Assembly (NCBI GenBank): GCA_034096865.1
Contig: JAWQFJ010008287.1
Span: 7,501 to 28,752 of the forward strand
Reading direction: 5' to 3'
Source of the DNA: Theodoxus fluviatilis
Lineage: Eukaryota > Mollusca > Gastropoda > Cycloneritida > Neritidae
DNA length: 21,252 nt
Numbering within the stretch: position 1 is the stretch's first letter; each line of letters starts with the position of its first letter. Shown here one piece after another: positions 13,445-21,252 of the stretch. The notes beneath the pieces were generated by a model. That model ran no database searches. It had not been told where the DNA came from and saw only the letters and a program-made list of their open reading frames with translations. Both the position numbers and the translations under genes were made by a program.

Positions 13445-14940
13445 TTCAAGAAGGAACTTAGGAACAGGTTCAGCGTGCTTTCACTTATATCAGAGGAAAC
13501 AGTAGAAGAGCAATGGCACAGCCTGCGAGAGATCTTGAAGACAACTTGCGAGGCAACCCTGGGGAAGAAGACAAAAAAACACAAAGAGTGGTTGACAACA
13601 GGGACATGGACACTGATCACAGATAGAAAACACCCGAAAGCCCAGATCAACCAGACACAAGACCAAGAGGAAAAACAGGAACTTCAAGCACGCTACTGGG
13701 AGCTGAACCGATGGGTGAAAAGAAGCGCAAGAAATGACAAGCATAACTTCATTGAAGAACTGACTGGGGAGGCGGAGACTGCAGCGGGTCAAAGAAACAT
13801 GAAGAGACTGTATGAGATCACAAGAACACTCTCTGGAAAGACCAGCAACCCCTGTCGCCCTGTCAAAGACAAAAAGGGAAACATCATCTCGATTTCAGGT
13901 GAAAAGGACGAGAGGAGAAGATGGGCCGAGCACGTCAAGGAAACACTCAACAGACCAGCACCGCCAGCTCCACCGGACATCCCACCACCAACTGAGCACC
14001 TAGATAGAGATCGCCAAAGCCATCAAGTCTCTCAAGTCAGGAAGGGCAGCGAGACCTGACGGAATACCACCTGAAGCATTGAAGGCAGACATCCAGACTT
14101 CAACTGAGATGTTATACCCACTCCTGAAAGAGATCTGGGAACAGGAGAGAGTGCCAGATGACTGGAAGAAAGGCCGCCTGGTGAAGCTGCCAAAGAATGG
14201 ACCTGTCATCCTGCGACAACTGGAGGGGAATCACGCTGCTGTCCATCCCGGGGAAAGTACTGACAAGAATTACCCTGGAGAGACTGAAGACTGCCCTGGA
14301 CAAGGTACTTCGAGACGAACAGGCAGGCTACGGCCAGGATCGATCTTGTACGGACCACATTGCGAAAATGCGGATCATCATCGAGCAGTCCCTGGAGTGG
14401 CAGACCCCCGTGTACGTAGTCTTCGTGGACTTTCAGAACGCCTTTGACAGTGTCGACAGGGACGTCGTCTGGAGGCTGATGTACCACTACAGCTTTCCAC
14501 CAAAATTAATACCTCACCATCATCAAACAACTGTATGAAGGTGCCATCTGTCAAGTCATCCACGATGGGAAGCTGATGGAACCCTTCTCTGCAAAAAAAA
14601 ACGGTGTCCGCCAGGGTTGTTTATTCTCGCCAACAATCTTCCTGATGGCGACTGACTGCATGGGTCATGAAGCAGTCCACAGCGGGCCGGGGGACAGGTA
14701 TCCAGTGGACCTTCGTAAACAGCTGGAGGACCTAGACCGCAAACGACATCAGCCTTCTCTCCCACACATAGAAACAGGCACAGGAAAAGCTATCCGTGTT
14801 GCAGAGGAAGCTGAGAAGACTGGACTCCAAATCAACATCGGAAAGACAGAGATCAAGAGGGTGAACTACAAACAACGAGACCCAGTGAAACTCCACCAGA
14901 AAGACATCAAGGGGTTAATAGGTTTGTTTACCTGTGCAGC
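13445..14940 (+). pseudogene. Linker and reverse transcriptase domain of the RTE-like element
   Basis: After a TAA at 13441 the frame resumes with FKKELRNRFSVL and SEETVEEQWHSLREIL, a basic linker to about 14000. RT homology follows across further frame changes: KSGRAARPDGIPPEALKADI (~14040-14090), DDWKKGRLVKLPKNG, LSSCDNWRGITLLSIPGKVL (~14200-14260), QAGYGQDRSCTDHI and motif A FVDFQNAFDSVDR (~14421-14460). GVRQGCLFSP follows at ~14604. The YxDD-equivalent site near 14731-14754 is shifted out of frame and reads as Ala-Asn-Asp rather than Ala-Asp-Asp. At least four frame changes are needed, so no functional polymerase can be made. Confidence 0.85.
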
Positions 14941-15263
14941 GTAGTCAGGAAAGATGGGGGCACAGATGAAGACATCAAGTGCCCAATCAATAAAGCCAGA
15001 CACGCCTTCAACACCCTGCAACCAATCTGGAGATCAACAGCCCTCTCGCTCCGAAACAAGATCCGGATCTTCAATACCAACGTGAAGGCAGTCTTACTCT
15101 ATGGCTCAGAAACATGGCGAGTGACCAAAACCAACACCCACAAGCGACAGACATTTACCAACAGATGCCTCAGAAACATCCTCAATATCAGGTGGCCAGA
15201 AAGCATCTCCAACGATCAACTGTGCTCCAGGACAAGACAAGCCCAAATTGAGATGGATATAAA
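14941..15263 (+). pseudogene. C-terminal region of the RTE-like element, part 1
   Basis: The frame reads VVRKDGGTDEDIKCPINKAR, KAVLLYGSETWRVTKTN, RCLRNILNIRWPESISNDQL and TRQAQIEMDI. This is the usual post-RT thumb region of this family. Homology stops at 15263, exactly where the 1465-bp inserted element begins, and resumes at 16733. Confidence 0.85.
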
Positions 15264-15280
15264 TGTGACCGGGTGAAGTG

Positions 15281-15691
15281 CATTCTGTAAACCCGAGTCA
15301 GTAGTGACTGGCACAGTTCGCAATGAATGCGCAATAGGCTTGACCTTTCGCATTACAGCCTTGCACCAAAAATAGTTCGTTCTGATACAATTTTTCTCTC
15401 CACTTTTTACAGAAATCATTCAGATGTCAAAACTTGTTTCCATTTCAACACAAACATTTTATTGTATCGAATAAACGCGTGTTTGTTGTCTCAACAAGAG
15501 TAAGTTAAGAGTTTTGTGCGAAATAGTCTTAGAACTACTTTAACGGCGTATGTCAGGGAGCACACCGGCTATCCCACAAGCCTCTCGTGTGACCTCCGTT
15601 TGCATAAATTGGCCAAAAACCTTCCATCACGTGATGTGAACTGTGCTAGAGATACTTTTGCCGGTAGGCGAAATCTCTAGTTTACTAGAAT
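15281..15691. mobile_element. 411-bp MITE-like element nested in the 1465-bp insert
   Basis: It is flanked by identical 10-bp direct repeats GGGTGAAGTG at 15271-15280 and 15692-15701. Its ends are inverted: ATTCTGTAAAC at 15282 and GTTTACTAGAAT at 15680-15691, differing by a one-base gap. Removing it with one repeat rejoins the terminal repeat of the surrounding element. It has no coding capacity. A 9-10 bp target duplication suggests a Mutator-like (MULE) non-autonomous element, by inference. It contains the palindrome TCACGTGA at about 15629. Confidence 0.75.
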
Positions 15692-15721
15692 GGGTGAAGT
15701 GAAGCCCGAAGTCTTTACATG

Positions 15722-15723
<2 letters not shown>

Positions 15724-15783
<60 letters not shown>

Positions 15784-15785
15784 CC

Positions 15786-15845
<60 letters not shown>
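15724..15845. repeat. (CT)n microsatellite in the left arm of the insert
   Basis: About 120 bases of CT repeats with a few CCCT interruptions around 15780-15798. It pairs with the (GA)n tract at 16631 to extend the element's inverted repeat. The Leu/Ser frame here is an artefact. Confidence 0.97.
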
Positions 15846-15847
<2 letters not shown>

Positions 15848-16081
15848 GCCTAAATTGTTAGAAACAAGAGACAAAATCGCTGCTGCTTTCCACAACTTTA
15901 TTTTACCCATGGGTATAGATCTTCCGGCTGGTCCCAGGCTGGTTGGTAATGGCCGAGACCAAGCCCAATACCATGGTGGCATGCAGTGGTCTCTCCCCCA
16001 GATGGGATGGGGGTCTCTGAAGAGACTGGTGGTGGGTGTCCCTCCAGACCTGCCGACAGTCCCTTCTTATCAAAGAACCTC

Positions 16082-16533
16082 AGGGGAGCCAGGCTTGCAA
16101 TGGGCGGTGGCGGATCTCAGCCTGTCTCTGAGTTGTGTTTTCCTAATAGAAAAAGGCTTGTTGCTGCCTTATACTTACTCGAAATTATTCACACCAAGTG
16201 TTGCCTTGATGGGCATAACAAAGTCAGCCGAATGAATATTGCACCATTGCAATCAGATGCCTTAGTTTAGAGAAAGCATCAAATTTGTCTTGTTTCTAAC
16301 AATTTAGGCATAGTGCAGAAACCACAGGAGGGACTATCAGGGTCTCATGTTCAATTAACAAACGATAAGGGAAGGCGGCTCTGGGACCCTCGATCCAGGC
16401 TGATAATCTACATATTAGGCTGGTCTTACAACATATATAACATGGCCGTCTGAGACGCAGGATACATGATAGAGGGGTAGAGGGAGGAGAGAGGGAAAAC
16501 ATGCAATGTCTGGGGGAGCCAGGCTGACAGTGG
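16082..16533. repeat. Internal direct repeats and inverted block of the 1465-bp insert
   Basis: GGGGAGCCAGGCTTGCAATG at about 16083 recurs as GGGGAGCCAGGCTGACAGTG at about 16512, a diverged direct repeat within the insert. Between them is the inverted partner (16280-16310) of the block at 15846. The insert's interior seems to have been rearranged or duplicated. Confidence 0.5.
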
Positions 16534-16569
16534 GCTTGGCTGGCGCCAGTGCTTGGGCCAGGCAAAGAA

Positions 16570-16591
16570 GGGGGGGGGGGGGGGGGGGGGG
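16570..16591. repeat. Run of 22 consecutive G
   Basis: G homopolymer in the right arm of the insert, followed by mixed GA-rich sequence. The exact length is uncertain for technical reasons. Confidence 0.95.
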
Positions 16592-16630
16592 AGGAGAGGG
16601 AGAGGTGGAGCATAGATTATACTATGGGTG

Positions 16631-16652
16631 GAGAGAGAGAGAGAGAGAGGGA

Positions 16653-16689
<37 letters not shown>
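16631..16689. repeat. (GA)n microsatellite in the right arm of the insert
   Basis: About 59 bases of GA repeats with GGGA interruptions, directly inside the right terminal repeat. It is the inverted counterpart of the (CT)n tract at 15724. Confidence 0.97.
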
Positions 16690-16691
<2 letters not shown>

Positions 16692-16732
16692 CATGTAAAG
16701 ACTTTGGGCTTCACTTCACCCTGTCACATAAA

Positions 16733-16998
16733 GATAAGAAAGTGGGGATGGTTTGGCCATACACTACGAAAGAGTGCATCCATCATCACCAGGCAGAGGC
16801 AGGCCTTTGACTTGAACCCCCAAGGAAAGAGGAAAGTGGGACGACCAAAGCAGACGGCGCAGAAGTAAAAACACTGAGATGAAGGCTGCCGGAATGGCGT
16901 GGGCCGAGCTGAAGAGAACCTGCCAAAACCGCGTGCGTTGGAGGAGTGTTGTTGCGGCCCTATGTTCCACAAGGAATCAAGAGGCAAAAGTCAAGTAA
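16733..16998 (+). pseudogene. C-terminal region of the RTE-like element, part 2
   Basis: Homology resumes directly after the TAAA duplication with [19 protein letters not shown] and [17 protein letters not shown], ending there at a TAA (16866-16868). After a frame change, the final block VVAALCSTRNQEAKVK ends with TAA at 16996-16998, the usual family C-terminus. Gly-His-Thr-Leu-Arg-Lys and the basic GRPK motif are hallmark residues of this family's tail. Confidence 0.85.
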
Positions 16999-17002
16999 AT
17001 CA

Positions 17003-17520
17003 AAGTTATCCTATGCCGTGATGTACCATGTCAAAGGCTTTTCTGAAATTTAGGAAGACAAATCCTATCCCTTTTGAAGTGTTTATGGCGTGCAGCCAGG
17101 TGTCAATCAGGTGAGATAATGCATTGCAGGACTGTTTTGGTCGGAAGCCTGATTGAAGGGGATGAAGAAGGTAATTGTGCCGATCAAGACATGCCAACAG
17201 ATGTTTGTGAACATGCTTGCTTTTCAATTGGTTTTGATAATATTGATGAAACTGATATGGGTCGGAAGTCATCTAAACTTGTGAGAGTTTTCATTTTTGG
17301 TAGAGGGATAACTTAAAAAAATTTCTATTCATCCGGGAAGTTTTGATTGATAATGCACAAATTGTAAATGCAGGTGAGAGAGTCGGTTATGTATGGAAGA
17401 GAGAGAGTTTCAGAAGCTATTGATGCCATCAGGTCCTGCTGATTTTGTATTGAGCTTTTCCATAAATCTCCCAACTTCATGAACAGCAAGAAGAGGAATA
17501 TCAGATTCCAAAGAAGACAA
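17003..17520 (-). pseudogene. CR1/jockey-like reverse transcriptase fragment
   Basis: Read leftward from ~17510, the fragment shows the pre-RT region (SDSLTCIYNLCIINQNFPDE) and then, after a stop and a frame change near 17335, LTSLDDFRPISVSSILSKPI. After another frame change it reads YLLHPLQSGFRPKQSCNALS and motif A-like FVFLNFRKAFDMV (~17015-17055). The conserved motif-A Asp after FVFL is replaced by Asn. Homology stops at about 17003, where the RTE-like element ends on the other strand, so it is truncated in mid-domain. It is an unrelated and older element, plainly inactive. Confidence 0.75.
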
Positions 17521-17533
17521 TAGTCTCTGCTGG

Positions 17534-18529
<996 letters not shown>

Positions 18530-18578
<49 letters not shown>
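18530..18578. repeat. (GA)n microsatellite between two retroelement ends
   Basis: About 49 bases of pure GA. On the minus strand it follows the 3' tail of the fragment at 18579 and precedes the truncated 5' end of the copy at 17650-18528. Confidence 0.98.
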
Positions 18579-18960
<382 letters not shown>

Positions 18961-18971
18961 ATTGATTGATC

Positions 18972-18977
18972 TTTATT
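18972..18977 (-). terminator. Polyadenylation signal of the 18957-21252 retroelement
   Basis: AATAAA on the minus strand, followed after two bases by the AATC repeats and then the TC array. Confidence 0.65.
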
Positions 18978-19295
18978 CGGCCGACGACCCATTTGATGTT
19001 ATCCTCTATTTACAAGCTTTAAAACAGTATAGCAATGAATAACTATGCAAGAAATACATTACAAACGACATTGAAGACTTTCCAGTAAAGAATACCACTC
19101 ATCACTGTATTGATACCCTGCGTCTCGATGACGACACTTGTATTTCAATGTATAGTTAAATCTTTTAAAATGTGTTCAATGATGATTGCAGCTTCGTATG
19201 CATTCATGATCGCAAGACTGCAATATTAATTTAGGCAAACACATTACACTATCTTGGCAACATTTTCTCTGCTCCATGTTTTAAAAGCATTCAAA

Positions 19296-19800
19296 TTACT
19301 CGCATAATTTTTGTTCTCTTATTTGAAAGGCATATAGAATGTACATCGCTATTGAACGAGTCATTCTGACATCAGTTCCCTGCATTAGGAATGTACATAC
19401 ATCCACTCGTGGTTTCTTGATTAAGAATCGTGTTATGTATTTCTCTCTAAGCTGTTGGTATGCAGGGCACCTCAACAGAAAATGCTCCTCCGTTTCCCTT
19501 TCCTTGCATAATGGACATGTTATGTCTTGTGGCTGGCTGAACCTTACATTGCTATGCATGTCGTTTATTCCAAACCTGAAGCGAATAAATACATCCCTAA
19601 ACTTTTTTATCTCGAGTACATTCATATAGTTTTCTAAGCCAAAGTCATTTTTAAAGGTCGAGTACCATCTGTATCTGTCACTGCATCTATTCTTTGCGTT
19701 CCAGTCTTGGCGGAAACAGTCTTTCAGTCTTTGTTTAAGCTGTATCAAAAAACGCTTTTCATTGCTTACTCCGCTATTGAACCACACACAAAGCCAAAAC
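19296..19800 (-). pseudogene. C-terminal zinc-finger region of the retroelement ORF, frameshifted
   Basis: This continues the RT ORF in another frame, from WFNSGVSNEKRFLIQLKQRL to the stop at 19296. It contains the motif CPLCKERETEEHFLLRC (C-x2-C-x7-H-x4-C), a finger commonly found after non-LTR RTs and thought to bind nucleic acid during integration. Alignment with the copy at 17901-18509 (VKSILIDCDLERVWW against VKNFLCQLGFGFV then WFNSG) places the frameshift at about 19790-19805. Confidence 0.8.
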
Positions 19801-21250
19801 CCAATTGACAAAGGAAGTTTTTTACCTTCTCAGTCCAACTGCACTCTCTCTTAATGCGTGAGTTCATAAGCATAAGTAGTGCTTGTTTTGGGAGCCTGTC
19901 GTCATTCATTCGACACAGTTTAAGCCAGTACTTAATAGTCCTAATACTGCTGTTTACTGACAGTGGAAAGCGTCCTAGGTCTCCATAAACCATATGGTTT
20001 GGGGTCCTTGAATCTAACCCCATGAACCTTTTACATACAAAAGTGTGAGTTCCTTCCACTCTCGAGTGTTTTTGGAGACCCCATATTTCTGCTCCATAAA
20101 GGAGAGATGCTTGTACTTGCGTATCAAACATAGTAGTGAACACTTTTGTTTTCATGCAACGCAGTCTCCATAGTACCCTTAATACCTGCACTCCTATTTG
20201 TTTTCCTCTAATGGCCAGGTCATTAATGGTAGCAGAGAGGGATAGCCTTGTTGTAAACATGAATCCTAAATACTTATATTGATTAACTACCTCCAATCTA
20301 GACCCGTCAAGAAACCATTTTTCCCCTGAAGCAAGATGTCCTCCTTTTCTAAACACCATGATTTTCGTCTTGTCAGTATTGACCTTCAAGTCTAATCGTT
20401 CTGACACATGCCAAAGACTATCAATCTGATTTTGGAGACCAGTGGGTGAAGTCGATAAGAGAACAACATCGTCAGCAAAAAGTAGCAGGAACACTTCCAT
20501 CATGCCCGGTACCATCTGTACCCCATGTCTGCCTTTTCTACGTATATAATCAGCAACTACATTAATATAGAGAGAGAAAATTTGAGGACTCTCAATTGCC
20601 CCTTGTTTTACACCAGAGGGACAATCGAAGAAACCGGAGAACTCCTGTCCCCAACGAACGCAAGCCTGTACTTTGGAATACATGGCCTTTAACATCCTCA
20701 AAAATTTGGACGAAATATGTGCACCTTTAAGGACTTCCCAGAGCTGACTACGGTTAACGGAATCAAACGCTTTTCTGTAATCAACAAAGGCGACGTACAG
20801 TTTTCCGCGTCTGTCTCCATATACGTGTTTCAAGATCATTGAATACAGAGTAAAGATATGGTCGATGGTTGAGTGTTGTGTTCGAAACCCAGCCTGTTCA
20901 GGACAAATCTTCTTTTCCATCTCCACCCACAAATGCAATCGCTTTGCAAGTATAATGGTAAAAATCTTACTCATTGCACACAGTAGTGAGATTCCTCTAT
21001 AGTTTTCTGTGTTTAGAATGTCTCCTTTCTTGTGAAGTGGAAGGATTATTGAACATGTCCAGGGATCTGGGAAATGATGAGAAGTGTATATCGAGTTAAA
21101 CAATTTTGTGAGAAATGGGACAATTTTTTCGCCAGCTATCTTACAACATCCACCCGGTAATCCGTCTAGACCTGGGGCTTTCGTTGATTTTAATCTATTT
21201 ATGGCATGCCTAACTTCATCCCCACTGATTTCAGCATCTAGAATATCATG
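19766..21250 (-). CDS. Reverse transcriptase ORF of a non-LTR retrotransposon (N-terminus outside window)
   Basis: The frame is open from the window edge (21250) to 19766, 494 codons. It begins ISGDEVRHAINRLKS, KAPGLDGLPGG and FNSIYTSHHFPDPW before the RT core. Core motifs are LPLHKKGDILNTENYRGISL, PEQAGFRTQHSTIDHIF, motif A VAFVDYRKAFDSVNR (Asp at ~20782), motif B PSGVKQGAIESPQIF and the catalytic LLFADDVVLLS (FADD codons 20479-20468). It also has FRKGGHLASGEKWFLDG and NQYKYLGFMF. All three catalytic aspartates are present. The thumb and RTPNHMVYGDLGRFPLS follow. The last ~12 residues (after KNFLCQLG) are out of frame with the continuation at 19800, so the natural protein would be longer. 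It copies the element's RNA at the nicked target site. Confidence 0.9.
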   Translation of the reverse strand, partial: HDILDAEISGDEVRHAINRLKSTKAPGLDGLPGGCCKIAGEKIVPFLTKLFNSIYTSHHFPDPWTCSIILPLHKKGDILNTENYRGISLLCAMSKIFTIILAKRLHLWVEMEKKICPEQAGFRTQHSTIDHIFTLYSMILKHVYGDRRGKLYVAFVDYRKAFDSVNRSQLWEVLKGAHISSKFLRMLKAMYSKVQACVRWGQEFSGFFDCPSGVKQGAIESPQIFSLYINVVADYIRRKGRHGVQMVPGMMEVFLLLFADDVVLLSTSPTGLQNQIDSLWHVSERLDLKVNTDKTKIMVFRKGGHLASGEKWFLDGSRLEVVNQYKYLGFMFTTRLSLSATINDLAIRGKQIGVQVLRVLWRLRCMKTKVFTTMFDTQVQASLLYGAEIWGLQKHSRVEGTHTFVCKRFMGLDSRTPNHMVYGDLGRFPLSVNSSIRTIKYWLKLCRMNDDRLPKQALLMLMNSRIKRECSWTEKVKNFLCQLGFGFVCGSIAE

Positions 21251-21252
21251 AT

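Larger units (their letters stand above)
15264..16728. mobile_element. 1465-bp inverted-repeat DNA element inserted in the retrotransposon ORF
   Basis: The ends are inverted repeats: TGTGACCGGGTGAAGTG at 15264-15280 against the complement of 16712-16728, 16 of 17 bases matching. TAAA flanks both sides (15260-15263 and 16729-16732). Counting one TAAA restores the host element's reading frame across the junction, which confirms both borders. The inverted match resumes at 15702 beyond a nested insertion and includes CTTTACATGGACTCTCTC, then long CT (left) and GA (right) arrays. A second inverted pair, ATGCCTAAATTGTTAGAAAC (15846) and its complement (~16290-16310), lies inside. No transposase is recognised. 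A TGT start with a 4-bp duplication recalls Ginger-type elements, but that is a guess. Confidence 0.8.
12410..16998 (+). mobile_element. Degenerate RTE-like non-LTR retrotransposon, carrying a nested insertion
   Basis: The order is a short GC-richer leader, an AP-endonuclease domain (~12640-13440), a linker, a reverse transcriptase (~14000-14940), a C-terminal region (~14940-15263) and, beyond a 1465-bp insertion, the last ~88 codons (16733-16998, ending LCSTRNQEAKVK and TAA). This single-ORF architecture and the tail block GHTLRK...[12 protein letters not shown] are typical of an RTE-like endonuclease-RT family widespread in invertebrates. Several frameshifts, in-frame stops and a damaged catalytic motif make it inactive. 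The clade is assigned from remembered family features, not from a tree; the 5' boundary is approximate. Confidence 0.85.
18957..21252 (-). mobile_element. Non-LTR retrotransposon with (AATC)n tail abutting (TC)n; 5' part beyond window
   Basis: From the window edge leftward it comprises the RT domain, a C-terminal region with a CCHC-like motif, about 320 bp of 3' UTR, AATAAA at 18972-18977, an (AATC)n tail and then directly (TC)n. There is no poly(A) tail. The upstream endonuclease domain would lie past 21252. The RT frame is intact over almost 500 codons, so this copy is younger than the RTE-like element, but a frameshift near 19800 breaks the C-terminal region. The clade is not assigned; the zf-RVT-like finger and tail are compatible with several LINE groups. 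Confidence 0.85.

Noticed and set aside
15677..16235. Leu/Ser and Arg/Glu repeat ORFs
   Set aside because: They come from CT/GA arrays inside the inserted DNA element; no homology outside the repeat. Similar ORFs at 17325-17699 and 18603-18992 were rejected for the same reason, apart from the real RT fragment near 17340-17500.

Overview
This is animal nuclear DNA: short coding exons with GT-AG introns, a long 3' UTR, abundant microsatellites and many degenerate transposons. A mollusc, probably a gastropod, is the best guess. That rests on the style of the repeats and on one dispersed-repeat fragment I recall only from memory, so it is inference. No bacterial-type operon, CRISPR array, phage or recognisable RNA gene is present.

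Positions 1-10345 hold the 3' half of the gene for the NAD-dependent isocitrate dehydrogenase alpha subunit (IDH3A), plus strand. Six coding exons (1047-1180, 1681-1783, 2971-3035, 3543-3624, 4872-5024, 8079-8159) join in frame to 205 residues and a TAA stop. A 3' UTR of about 2.2 kb follows, ending near a polyadenylation signal at 10324. Exons for the first ~160 residues lie before the window. The introns carry foreign material: a minus-strand THAP-domain start (2401 downward), a 40-bp minisatellite (2571-2739), a ~76-bp minisatellite built from copies of the next exon's own splice acceptor (4020-4871), and a 521-bp solo LTR with a perfect 5-bp target duplication (6671-7191) inside a minus-strand reading frame that may belong to an older DNA transposon. 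An (ATTC)n array runs up to the last splice acceptor. Upstream of the first visible exon is a possible 5' exon of an unidentified minus-strand gene (230-480).

Positions 10346-12400 are non-coding: a (TTC)n/polypyrimidine tract, a CpG-rich patch and two related hairpin-bearing retroelement tails.

Positions 12410-17000 hold a broken plus-strand non-LTR retrotransposon of RTE-like type (AP-endonuclease, reverse transcriptase, C-terminal tail). A 1465-bp inverted-repeat DNA element sits inside its ORF (TSD TAAA), and a 411-bp MITE-like element sits inside that (10-bp TSD). The stack can be read as three successive insertions.

Positions 17003-21252 are a minus-strand retrotransposon graveyard. 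A CR1/jockey-like RT fragment is followed by three elements of one structural type, each joined at its 3' end to (TC)n after a polyadenylation signal and a short tetranucleotide tail. The last has a long RT ORF running off the window end. The pattern suggests non-LTR elements that target (TC)n microsatellites. This, together with the splice-acceptor minisatellite, is the most interesting content of the window.
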